A DNA stretch of 64,000 nt from Phymatolithon calcareum. Lineage: Eukaryota > Rhodophyta > Florideophyceae > Hapalidiales. Where the stretch lies: positions 992,001 to 1,056,000 of the forward strand of contig OZ345369.1 in assembly GCA_977006965.1 (NCBI GenBank), read 5' to 3'. Below are positions 23,438 through 32,572 of this stretch, piece after piece (the stretch's first letter is position 1; the number at the start of each line of letters is the position of its first letter). Under the pieces are notes generated by a model that worked only from the letters and a program-made list of their open reading frames with translations, was not told where the DNA came from and searched no databases. Position numbers and translations under genes: made by a program.

Positions 23438-24999
23438 AAATGATTTTTCTACATGGTTCGAGAACCATTACACTCAACCCAGCAAGTGGGTTTCTGAAGA
23501 TGACCCGGATGTCAAGAAAATCCGGAAAGCAGTATCGTCTTTTTTTTGTACGTTCTTCCAGCCATGCAGGATTGCTGACGTTCTAAGAGCTCGCAAAGAA
23601 ATCGTCGAGCGAAAAATGAATCCGAACAATAACGACTCTGTCAAGAACACTTCAGCAGAACAGGTGGAGAATTTGCGCTCATGGCCTCTACAAAAAGTCA
23701 CCAAGGTCGAATCGCAAATCCCATGCATTTCTCAGGCAATAAAGCTGATGGACGCTACCAGTGCTGAGCATGCGAAACCTCTTGTCGGCTTTGCCGAGGC
23801 TAGCCTGATGAAGATTGGTGTTCTCAAGGCAGCTGCTGTATCACATAAACCACAGGATTCCGTCTACTTTCGACCTTGGGGTATGGAGCACCAAGTGCTC
23901 TTGTTTTGGGACTCACTGCCAAACCTACTTCACCGTTGGGACAGCTTTAAATCTTCAGACCATTTCATAAAGTGGATGTTTCCAATATGGAGCGACGCTA
24001 TGCGAATTCCATCATTCAAAGATATTCTATCGCCACATTTTGACAGCCCAGTCCGTGCGGCACTAGAGAGAGGACTCTACGCTTTAAACCTTCAGAGATA
24101 CTTCTATGAACATCGCAAGGTGCCTTGCCCCGTCGCCACCGCTAAAACGCCAAAAAGAAAGCGGGATGGCGAGCACAATCCTGAGAAGGGTTCCAAGAAG
24201 ACACGTGAAGACACAAGCAGCGCTCAGGAAATTGCGGCGCGGGACATGCGAAACGCCGAAAAAGTGCAGCAGATATTGCAAGCGATTCAGGGGGAGGAGC
24301 GTAATGTCTCTACTGACATTGAGCAGGAAAAAATCTTAGAGTTTTCAAAGAAACTTCGTGAAGGCAAGATTGCATTGCGTACAGTATCTTTTCAAAACCC
24401 GTCTCGGAGCCTCTCCGTCCGCCCGAGCACGAAAAGTGGACGATGAGCTGTTCGTTCGGGATGTTTACGAAGTGAAAAAACGCTTAACCTCTGTAGCTTC
24501 GGATGTTGACGCCTTGAAGTTCTTCGACATTGAAGTTAAAATGCACGCAGATGCAAAAGGTACGATCAAGAAGCTCATTAACCGCTGTTTGAAGTTTTTG
24601 GCCATGCGGGAAGCAGAATTGAGCAGAGAACGGGAGATAAAATCAAGCTTGGAGGAGAAACATAATTCTGACGCGAAAGATGGGCGTGACGACCAGGATT
24701 CTAAGGCTGCTGCCCGCCATCTTGTCAGAACATTCACCGAAGACAAATCGCTTCCTGAGATATTAGAATCTTTGCACCTCTATGTTACATGGAAGTCGAA
24801 GTGGATTGAGCCCACCCACGACGATTTTCGAAATATCGAGAAGCTCTACAAAGACGCCCGCCGTGCTACTCACCCCCAATCCATGGGCACAAATACATCG
24901 TTGCGGAAAAAACATGAGGCTCGGGAGCTGTACATGGCTCTGGAGAATGCGCACAAGCTACATTCTCGCAACTATCTACCGCCCTTCTACTATTATTAA
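23437..24999 (+). pseudogene. Auxilin-type J-domain protein with HPQ motif, frameshifted and 5'-truncated
   Basis: Two overlapping plus-strand frames (open to 24446, then 24358-24999) make one protein of about 520 residues after a single frameshift near 24400. The first part is unrecognised and holds a basic, NLS-like stretch (TPKRKRDGEHNPEKGSKK, about 24148-24200). The C-terminus matches an auxilin/GAK-type J domain: LESLHLYVTWKSKW, then helix II IEKLYKDARRATHPQ, a loop, and helix III KHEARELYMALENAHKL. The usual HPD is HPQ (24871-24879). The 5' end collides with copia gag, and no convincing start codon precedes the coding-like sequence. Next gene on the same strand is an HSP70. It may be a decayed gene, or the frameshift may be a sequence error. 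Confidence 0.7.
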
Positions 25000-25437
25000 A
25001 TTAATTTGAGGAAAATAAAGAAATACAACAGATGTGACACCATCTGACATTGTATATATCATGTGATCCCCTCACATCTTGCTAAATTATGCCGCTGTCA
25101 GCGTTATATATATTCCGTGACCCCCTCACGTTGTGCATAATTATCTCTTTCTGATTTTTATGACACGGTCACATGATCGCCTACACCATCAAAACGTGGG
25201 TGACAATTTTTTCGCAACTCTCTACACCCTTCTACTACTATTAACTTAATTTGAGGAAAATAGGAAGTAGCACAGATTTGACCGAATCACATTATGCCTA
25301 AATATTTCGCGGTCGCTGTCGAAGCTATTGTGTGACCCTCTCACATCGTTTTAAATTTTCGGTTTCCTGTCGGCGTTATATAATTTTTTTGACAAGGTCA
25401 CATGATCGATTACACTCTCAAAGCGTGGGTGACAATT
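24966..25437 (+). repeat. Tandem duplication of a promoter-containing unit (2 x about 246 bp)
   Basis: The unit starts inside the last codons of the J-protein gene (TCGCAACTATCTACCGCCC) and is repeated from 25212 (TCGCAACTCTCTACACCC). Both copies share the tail of that gene, a GCGTTATATA TATA-like box (25101 and 25374), a GTCACATGATCG block and a CGTGGGTGACAATT end. The copies have diverged substantially, so the duplication is not recent. The second unit supplies the HSP70 promoter. Confidence 0.8.
25063..25344. promoter_or_regulatory. Palindromic GTGAYCCCYCTCAC-type sites upstream of HSP70
   Basis: GTGATCCCCTCAC (25063-25075), GTGACCCCCTCAC (25117-25129) and GTGACCCTCTCAC (25332-25344) share a palindromic GTGA-N5-TCAC frame. 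Inverse-oriented copies of the middle one occur downstream of the gene at 27803 and 27907. They could be binding sites for a dimeric regulator. They are not heat-shock elements (nGAAnnTTCn). Confidence 0.5.
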
Positions 25438-25611
25438 GCAAAGCCAATTGCTCAAGCGAAGACAACTTCTCATCTTTCGGAATCCTCAGACCCATCCCAT
25501 GCGCTGCCAGCAGAGCGCGATCATCCACCGACAACAACAATCCGCAGACCAAAACACATCCTTCCGAATCCCAATCCTCATACCTATCCCGTGCAGCGCG
25601 AGCAGTCATGA
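25402..25611 (+). other. Possible upstream ORF overlapping the HSP70 start (ATGA)
   Basis: An ATG at 25402 opens a 69-codon frame whose TGA (25609-25611) overlaps the HSP70 ATG (25608-25610). The TATA-like box at 25374-25384 would place transcription starts near 25405, so whether this ATG is in the mRNA is borderline. The peptide is Pro/His/Ser-rich and unremarkable. Confidence 0.3.
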
Positions 25612-27422
25612 CATCAATCGGAATTGACCTTGGTACCACCAAAAGCGTTATTGCTTACCGCAATGCTGTAGGGACTGTTCTCGTCATCTCAGACGGAGTG
25701 AGCGACAAGATGATCCCTTCTATTGTCTCTTTCGGAAAAAGCATCAGAACATTTGGCTCTGTGGCAAAGAAGGGGTTGATAAAGGATCCGAAAAACACTG
25801 TCTACGGTGTAAAACGTCTGATCGGAAAAAATTGTTCTGACGAGGCTGTCCGGAAGGAAATTGAAAAGCTTCCCTACGACGTAGAAGATGTGAACGGCGT
25901 GGTTACAATTTGCGTGAACTACCTTGGCACGCGCAAAAAGTTCAAGCCAGTCGAAATTTCCGGCATGCTCCTGGGCTATCTCAAGGATATGGCAGAAGCT
26001 GTTGTCGGGAAAATAAGTGGAGCTGTTATAACTGTCCCCGCGTACTTCAACGACGGGCAGCGCCTTCTCACTCGGGAAGCTGCGACGCTGGCCGGACTGA
26101 ATGTTTTGTCCCTGATCAACGAATCCACAGCTGCGGCTCTTGCGTATCGAATGGAAAAAATCGAACAGGAAGACATGACCGTTTTGGTTTTTGATTTAGG
26201 AGGTGGGATGTTCGACGTGACCCTCATGGAGCTGCAAGAGGGTAACACCGTCGAGGTCATCGCGACGGGTGGTGACACCCATTTGGGCGGTGAGGATTTT
26301 GACGCTCGCATTGTTAGATTCGCCGCTGAGCAGTTTCAGAAGCAGTTTGGGAAGGACATATCGGACTACCCAAAATCCCTGCAGAGGCTTCGAGAGAAGG
26401 TTGTGTCGGAGAAACATCTCCTGAGCAGCGCTATGTCTGTTTCTGTCCATGTTCCCGCCCTCTTCGACGGCGACGATTTTGAGTTTGAGATGACAAGGGA
26501 CACCTTCGAGGAGCTCTGCAAAGATCTGTTCGTTCGAATAATGGCCGCTATCGATAAGGTGGTTCGGGACGGAAGGAATAAGAACAAACTCTACGGAGAC
26601 GTGAGGAAAGTGCTTCTCGTCGGCGGCTCGTCAAGAATTCCGAAGCTCATTCACCTTTTGAGTCGTCGATTTGGAGAGGATTGCGTTCTGCGCGACACAG
26701 ATGGGGACGAAGCGGTGGCAAAAGGTGCCGCAGTGTTTGCGGCGAAGCTCAGTAAACCGGAGCTGGCAACTATTTGCACCCTCCACGACGTGACTCCTCT
26801 GTCGCTCGGCGTCGGCATGGCGGATGATACGGTAAAGATGTTAATCAAGAGAAACACGAGTGTTCCGACGCGCGCTTTTGATAGATTTGTCACGTCGTAC
26901 GATTTCCAAACGGAGGTCCAGTTCCCGATCTTTCAAGGGGAGGACAGCTTTTGTCGGGAAAGCAATCTGCTGGCGAGTTTCTCGTTGAAAGATTTGTCTC
27001 CCAGACCTGCCGGAGAAGAGCAATTCGAAGTCTCTTTTGAGGTAAGCGCGGAGAATGTGCTTACGGCGACTGCAGTGGTTCTGGGAAGCGATCCTCCCAA
27101 GTCCCAAGCCATCACCGTCAACCAGCGCCAAGGTGCTATAGACCCCAATGAGAGACAGGAAATGATGAAATGTGCCCGGATTATGAAGGCGGAAGGCGAC
27201 GCAGAAGGGGCCAGGACTTCGGCTCGTTTTAATCTGGAAAAACGTTTTCGTGATGCTCTCGAAGATGCCAAGGCAGCTAACCGCGCCGATGTGATCGATG
27301 AACTGAATAAGGGTTTGAAGTGGGTGCAGGAGAACATAGATGAGGACGAACAAGAGTACCTGGAGCGGCATGAGGTCTTGAAAAAAAATTCTCAAAGATG
27401 TCGGTATTCCTTCAAAGGGTAA
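25608..27422 (+). CDS. HSP70: Divergent HSP70 family chaperone
   Basis: 604 residues from the ATG that begins [11 protein letters not shown], the phosphate-1 signature; the open frame upstream of it is leader. Other landmarks are [55 protein letters not shown], a substrate-binding domain from about residue 385 (TPLSLGVGM) and a short helical lid. Key changes: Ser168 replaces the Arg of the usual VLRIINEP block (DnaK R167, HSC70 R171), Ser173 replaces the Pro of NEP, and Met201 replaces the phosphate-loop Thr (DnaK T199). No EEVD tail. The A8 run at 27381-27388 ends the frame early; with seven A's it would extend to a stop at 27532-27534 with a basic RPKKRVKVEG stretch. The J-protein gene lies 608 bp upstream on the same strand. 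Confidence 0.93.
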   Translation: MTSIGIDLGTTKSVIAYRNAVGTVLVISDGVSDKMIPSIVSFGKSIRTFGSVAKKGLIKDPKNTVYGVKRLIGKNCSDEAVRKEIEKLPYDVEDVNGVVTICVNYLGTRKKFKPVEISGMLLGYLKDMAEAVVGKISGAVITVPAYFNDGQRLLTREAATLAGLNVLSLINESTAAALAYRMEKIEQEDMTVLVFDLGGGMFDVTLMELQEGNTVEVIATGGDTHLGGEDFDARIVRFAAEQFQKQFGKDISDYPKSLQRLREKVVSEKHLLSSAMSVSVHVPALFDGDDFEFEMTRDTFEELCKDLFVRIMAAIDKVVRDGRNKNKLYGDVRKVLLVGGSSRIPKLIHLLSRRFGEDCVLRDTDGDEAVAKGAAVFAAKLSKPELATICTLHDVTPLSLGVGMADDTVKMLIKRNTSVPTRAFDRFVTSYDFQTEVQFPIFQGEDSFCRESNLLASFSLKDLSPRPAGEEQFEVSFEVSAENVLTATAVVLGSDPPKSQAITVNQRQGAIDPNERQEMMKCARIMKAEGDAEGARTSARFNLEKRFRDALEDAKAANRADVIDELNKGLKWVQENIDEDEQEYLERHEVLKKNSQRCRYSFKG

Positions 27423-27720
27423 AATCTGTATTCCTTCGAATTCTGTGGACGAAGATAACTCCCCAAACTTAGAGGGCCCCGTGCGACCGAAGAAAAGGGT
27501 TAAAGTGGAAGGTAGTGTATCGCCCACTGATTAGAATCCCCCTTGGCGGTACTTGAAGCGGAATATTCAGCCAAATATTCAGTGCTGTCGAAAAGGACTT
27601 CATGAATTTATTATTGCCTCGGTCAAAAGTTTCGAATGGTTGTAGACTACCACAGAAATACTGCAAATTTGGTAAAATCGAACGTCTAGGTGGCAAAAAA
27701 GTTCGCATCTCCATGTGAAA

Positions 27721-27985
27721 GAGGCGTACGATATGACGTAAAGAGGTCATGGTCGCGTAGCAGAGCGCGATTCACCACGTGATGGGTCACTTGCGATGTC
27801 ATGTGAGGGGGTCACCATGTGGAAGAGACTTACGATCTGATGTAACGAGGTCATGGTTGTGTAGCAGAGCGTGATTAACCATGTGGTGGGTCACTTGCGA
27901 TATCATGTGAGGGGGTCACCATGTGGAAGAGGCCTGCGATATGACGTAACGAGGTCATTGTCGTGTAGCAGAGCGCGATTCAAAC
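27721..27985. repeat. 104-bp tandem repeats downstream of HSP70
   Basis: About 2.5 copies of a 104-bp unit start at 27721, 27825 and 27929. Each has ACGATMTGAYGTAA, a GTCGTGTAGCAGAGCGCGATT block and, in the full copies, GTGAGGGGGTCAC (27803-27815, 27907-27919), the reverse complement of the site found upstream of the gene. The TCGTGTAGC.AGC block also recurs, degenerate, near 28080 and 28220. Confidence 0.85.
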
Positions 27986-28299
27986 CGCCGGGCTCTCTGG
28001 AGGAAGTTTATTCAAGAACAATGTAGGTTCTATGTAGCCGCCGCAAATCAGCGAAGCAAATCGTGGTGTTAGTGGTGACGGTCGTGTAGCGAAGCTCGTT
28101 TTGGTTTCCACTTTGGTATTTCGGAGCCGAGCGCAGATGATACAGTAGTATACTGGGGAGAACTGAAGCAAGTGTTTGAACGCCGTGAAGAAGTGATGCG
28201 ATGGTGCCTCGTGCTGACGATCGTGTAGCGAAGCGCGTCATTCTTCCGATTTAGTGAATTTAATGCGGTGCTGGAGCGTAAACGCTGAGGACATACCGT

Positions 28300-28755
28300 T
28301 CAGATACGCTTTGGTACCAATGTACAATGTTCAATGTCCGCTCGCGTTCTCAATGCGTCCTTCTCCATGACGGCGCGAAAGTGTGGGTCGAGGGTGGACT
28401 CGATCTGCACAACTTCGCGTTGCTGCCTGTTGTTCTGCATATGGCGGGGGTCTGCAACGCTACCACCAGGTTCTTTACCGTGATTAATGCGATGCTTCGG
28501 GAAAAATTCCAATGGTAGGATTGTAAAACGGATCTGGTGAGGGGTAATTGCCAGCATAATGAGGTCTTCGTCGAGCCCATACATGTCGTCCTTGATACCG
28601 AGACCGTACCCCTCTTGTACACGCTCAACGCGAATGAACTCAGGAATTTTGTGCTCCCAGTCGCCAGGAACAGGTGCGTCAGAGAGTAGTGCGCGGAGGT
28701 TCCTCCAGGCGAGGTAACTCGAAATGCCATCAGCGACGTATTCGCGTAGCTAAAC
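28300..28755 (-). CDS. Unrecognised protein, N-terminally truncated
   Basis: The minus strand is open for about 150 codons with gene-like composition: EYVADGISSYLAWRN, then IPEFIRVERVQEGYGL, then EDLIMLAITPHQIRF, to a stop at 28300. The first in-frame ATG (28584, MYGLDEDL) lies inside this conserved-looking stretch, so the true start has probably been lost. The open frame ends just before the LTR fragment at 28771. Family unknown. Confidence 0.4.
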
Positions 28756-28770
28756 TGCGTGGCGGGAGTC

Positions 28771-28840
28771 CAGCAGTGCTGACTCCGTGTCAGCATGCTC
28801 GAGATGAACGGACAGACAAACGGTCAGTCCTTGACTCTCA
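28771..28840 (-). mobile_element. Copia LTR end fragment
   Basis: About 65 bp nearly identical to the end of the LTR at 15884-15939 (AGCATGCTCGAGATGAACGG core), ending in the LTR terminus CTTGACTCTCA. It abuts the left boundary of duplication copy 2 exactly. It is the same LTR family as the copia element next to copy 1. Confidence 0.75.
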
Positions 28841-29244
28841 GCTGAAGCCACGTTTTATACTGTATCTAAACGCTATCAGAGGTAGACATGTTACTACCAG
28901 CTACGCTTGGAACATGCCCAGAAATTGTGGTAGTCAAAGTGTGCGTGGTAAATCTTGAATGCAACGCAATATCGTGGAAAGAGGACAGTAAGCATATGTG
29001 CTTCTGTCAAACGTAGACTAGTAACTGTCAGCACTGCTCCGGTAAAGTATTACAAATACAATTGAAAGTCAAGGGGCCGAAAGTACTGCCAGTTCTGTTT
29101 CGCTGCCAGTTGTGATTGCAGAGGGAAATGTTGCGTTTAGTGAGGATGAGGGTGCTTTTAATCTGCATGAAGGTTGCGAGTAACGGTAGATTCGATCCTT
29201 CTGTCGCACCGAGCGCATCCTATAACTATACATGCAGCGCGATC

Positions 29245-29983
29245 CAGAGCATTGGAATTATTTATTTATTTTTATTCTTTTCTCGCGCAGTGTCGAGAAT
29301 AAATATCAAGACTGTTGAGCGCAGAAGGAATAAATTATTGTATTTAAGTTCAGTGAGGAATAAATAACTGGTTATTCCCAATTATTGGATCCATCTAGCT
29401 GCTTTCTGTCACGATAGCATTGACGTCTTCGATTCCCCACACATCCGAGTTAGCATGAAGGAACATCTGCTTCTCGAAATTTGCAGGAATAACGCTTCTT
29501 CTTCTGTCATCCAACGCGTAGCCAGCGATAGAGAAAAACCTCTCGCACATATTCGACGTGAAAAACTCATCGCGAACATGCTTACCGAAAACTCGCGGCA
29601 TCTTGGGTGCTACCAAACGGTGCTCGCCTGGTACGCAGTTCCCGTTGTACTGTGTTGATTGCCATGGTTTTCATAATCCTAAATGAGGAGTCCACAGCCG
29701 ACACGTCATGTGCTATCGATGACAAACATGTCACTTTACTGTTCAAGAATACCATCGGGCCCAAATAAACAATATAATCGTCGGGCCAAAATGCTGTCAT
29801 TCTCCCCCCAGAAACGTAGACTTAGTCGAGCGTTCTCGAGTAAATAATGCTTTCAAATAAATAAAATAATTGTCGTAACCACGAAGATCTCAATAAATAC
29901 AATAAATATGCGCGACTCAGGAATAAATTATTGGAACAATAATTTAAATAATTACAGTAGCAATTATTTTTTCCAATGCTTTG
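29245..29983 (-). mobile_element. Non-autonomous hAT element, 739 bp
   Basis: Exact 8-bp target-site duplication GCGCGATC (29237-29244 and 29984-29991) and terminal inverted repeats CAGAGCATTGGAA / CAAAGCATTGGAA. The empty site is present in copy 1 at about 9267-9280. The interior carries only the C-terminal piece of a transposase, so it is an internally deleted derivative. Its ends differ from those of the other two hAT elements here, so it is a separate subfamily. Confidence 0.93.
29395..29616 (-). pseudogene. hAT transposase C-terminal remnant
   Basis: The frame contains NMCERFFSIAGYALDDRRRS followed by FEKQMFLHANSDVWG, which is the hATC dimerisation block (usual form ERLFS.AG....R.. and ..LFLK.N..W). 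Nothing upstream of it encodes the catalytic core. Confidence 0.75.
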
Positions 29984-30889
29984 GCGCGATCCAGGATCAG
30001 GCCACCAATTGAGATAATGCCCATTTCCATGCCAACTGTCCCAGACAAGCCGGGCATTTCGCAGAGACGAAAGAAAGTGGTCCTCTCCTCTCTCTTTGGG
30101 ACGTGTTCCTCGTCTGATTAGCGAAATGCCATCATTGCCGAAGCGGAGAGGAGAATATTCCACACGACCCAGCCTATAAAGTGCACGCGCAATGTGCTTG
30201 GACACACACTTCGCATGGACGAGCACCGCATGGTCCGCCGAACGCTACTACAGTGTGTGAAACCAACCCCAGAATCACTCTTCAACATCGCGCCTAACTG
30301 AAACGTAAAAACAGTTCTTTCAAGGACAGAAAGGAATGGAGAAAAGTTAGACTCTCGAAGCGCTGCTAAGCTCACTGTCGGGGAAATGCAGAATACAGAA
30401 CAGGAAAAAAGATGCCCCCATGGTGAGCAAAGGAGACTGCAGGCCATATGGCCAGTCGAGTCGCTTCGTATATTGAACAGTCCGCAAGTTGTGCCGAGAG
30501 AAACCCCTGGAAGTCTTTAGATTCTGAAGAATGAGAAGAAGAAGAAGGCAGTTTTATTATAGTGTTACCAACGCATCTGCTGACGCTTGGGGCAGCACTT
30601 CAGGCGAGCCACGAGGACTCAATCGGAACCTAAAAGCTCCATTTCGCTAAAAGTAGCATAGTCAGCAAATGAAGAATGAGAAGCTGCCCCCGTGAACAAC
30701 TTCATTTCTGCATCATTGAAAGAAAGATATAGAGACTCGCGCTTCAGGGCGTAAACTTAAAAAGTGAATTCTGGATACGAACTCTACGTACGCTCTGAAA
30801 TTGAAAAATAAACTCCGGGCCCCAAAGCAGGCATGGTCAATCTCCAAGGTTATGGCGTTATTGTGCTGAAAATCCTTCCGGTCGTGTAG

Positions 30890-31855
30890 ATGCAGCTGCC
30901 CTCACATTACTATTTTAGAATGCCTTTTGGCAAAAATGTATCCTGGTCGCGAGTTGGACGCCGAGTGCCGTTTGTGGTTCTGCTGTGTAGCGCGCTTATA
31001 ATTCTCTGGCCGGAGCGGCCGAAAATCGTACCGTCGCTACCGCTCGATGCGCTGCAAAAAGTGCCACCAAACATTTACGCGATGCGGAAACATAACGTGA
31101 TGTACTGCTACATCCCGAAGACGAACTGTCGCAGCATGAAGAAGATCATACGAAAGCGGGAGGGTTTTGCAGATTGGGAGGATTCTTCGTTGGCGCATGG
31201 AGAAAACAACGGCCTTGAGCGCCTCTCTCAGCGGACGCTCGCCTCCGCGCTAAAGTTGTTGCGCTCCGGCCAGTCGTCTAAGTTCGTAGTCGTGCGAGAC
31301 CCGTTTGCGCGTCTTGTTTCCGCCTACGAGAACAAGCTGAACAGCCCCTTTCAGAGCTACAAGGAGACATACTGGAGTCATCTTCAGAAGGAGTGTCCCT
31401 TCATGCTTGGGAACCGCACAAGTCCAGCGTCCGGGCCCCTTTTGTCGCTTGAGGACTTCGTTCGCTGCATCGCTGCCGAAGATGGACTTGTGCCAGCCGA
31501 TGAACACTGGCGCTCCCAGACCGAACTTTGCGGACTGGACAATATTCAGTACGACAATTACGTTCGCATGGAGAATTTCGCCTCCCAGATTGCGGCGCTT
31601 TTTCGACGACTTCAATGGTACGGGGATGTCAAGGTGTTCCAGCTGTCACGCATGCCGGTCGTCGAGCTCGACCTTGCTAGTTTCTTCTCGAAGGAGGCGC
31701 TTGAGCTTACTTTGAAGGTGTACAAGAAAGATTTTGAGATTCTAGGATATCCAAAGGTGCCCACTGGAAAAATCGGATTCTATTCCAATGCAGGGGAGTT
31801 GAGAAAAAGGCACAAAATTAATCGAAAGAAGAGACGTAAGACCACAAGGTGGTGA
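30890..31855 (+). CDS. Carbohydrate sulfotransferase, intact copy
   Basis: 321 residues, a type II membrane protein: short basic N-terminus, membrane anchor at about 26-41 (VPFVVLLCSALIILW), then a luminal catalytic domain of the sulfotransferase_2 (CHST) family. The 5'-phosphosulfate loop is CYIPKTNCRSMKK (73-85) and the 3'-phosphate site is VVRDPFARLVSAYENK (134-149). The family transfers sulfate from PAPS to glycans in the Golgi; in a red alga a sulfated galactan of the cell wall is a likely substrate (inference). An alternative start is Met11 (30920). No clear TATA box upstream. The paralogue at 11327-12292 has a nonsense codon, so this is probably the working copy. The very basic C-terminus (KINRKKRRK) is unusual. 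Confidence 0.9.
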   Translation: MQLPSHYYFRMPFGKNVSWSRVGRRVPFVVLLCSALIILWPERPKIVPSLPLDALQKVPPNIYAMRKHNVMYCYIPKTNCRSMKKIIRKREGFADWEDSSLAHGENNGLERLSQRTLASALKLLRSGQSSKFVVVRDPFARLVSAYENKLNSPFQSYKETYWSHLQKECPFMLGNRTSPASGPLLSLEDFVRCIAAEDGLVPADEHWRSQTELCGLDNIQYDNYVRMENFASQIAALFRRLQWYGDVKVFQLSRMPVVELDLASFFSKEALELTLKVYKKDFEILGYPKVPTGKIGFYSNAGELRKRHKINRKKRRKTTRW

Positions 31856-32572
31856 CTATGAAGGTGAAGTGATCCCCCATCAAGCATTGTGACCTATCCG
31901 CCGTTCCATAGAGAGAAATAATTACTTACATGAAAGTCACTGAAAGTGGTACTAATTATTGCAGTGCTGTTATATGGTGCAAAGAGTTATTTTCAATCTT
32001 CTAAGAGTGGTGCACTGTTCCTCTTGCTATGTTCTATGCCATTTTCCTATCTTCCCAAATATTAAACACCGCCAGAAACACTCATGAGACTGCAAGGGAG
32101 ATGCGTTCCAGCCGCTATGCTCTTGTAACTTCTCAAGTCCGCGTAACCCGGGTTAATATCGTAGCCCTGGCTGCAAACCCCCCCCCCCGGGAAAGGGTGG
32201 TGGGAAAAGCTTGAGGTCCATTGGTCAGATGTCCTATGAGGCTCAGAGTCGCGGCTCGAGTGACTCGTTGTCTATTCCATGTCGTCGTAAAAGATGATGG
32301 TGAAGAAGAGTAACTGGTCAAGAGCTTTTTCCGTGATATTACGGTCTTCTTGGGTGTCTTCCCAAAATGCATCTATATCTAGCACTTTGGGTTGTCCCTC
32401 CGGACTCTGTCCTATCAGATGGTTGTCGCTGCCGAATAGAACAGCTGGCACAACTGGTTAATCACCCAGTATTTCCCCGGCGCTTTCAGCAAAATCATAT
32501 ATGGAAGTTCTGTAGACAGGGGACTTAGAAAATATAATGAAGGGACTCACCCATCCACGGAAAGAAGATTTC

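Noticed and set aside
25332-25607. 92-residue N-terminal extension of HSP70
   Set aside because: It lacks an ATG start, lies over the promoter repeat and TATA-like box, and the family begins at the GIDLGTT segment just after ATG 25608.
27381-27388. Programmed -1 ribosomal frameshift at the A8 run of HSP70
   Set aside because: Reaching the coding-like tail requires skipping one base (+1), whereas A-rich heptamers promote -1 shifts, which here lead to an unrelated frame.
27721-27985. CRISPR-like array downstream of HSP70
   Set aside because: The repeats are 104-bp contiguous units without unique spacers in eukaryotic DNA; this is ordinary tandem duplication.
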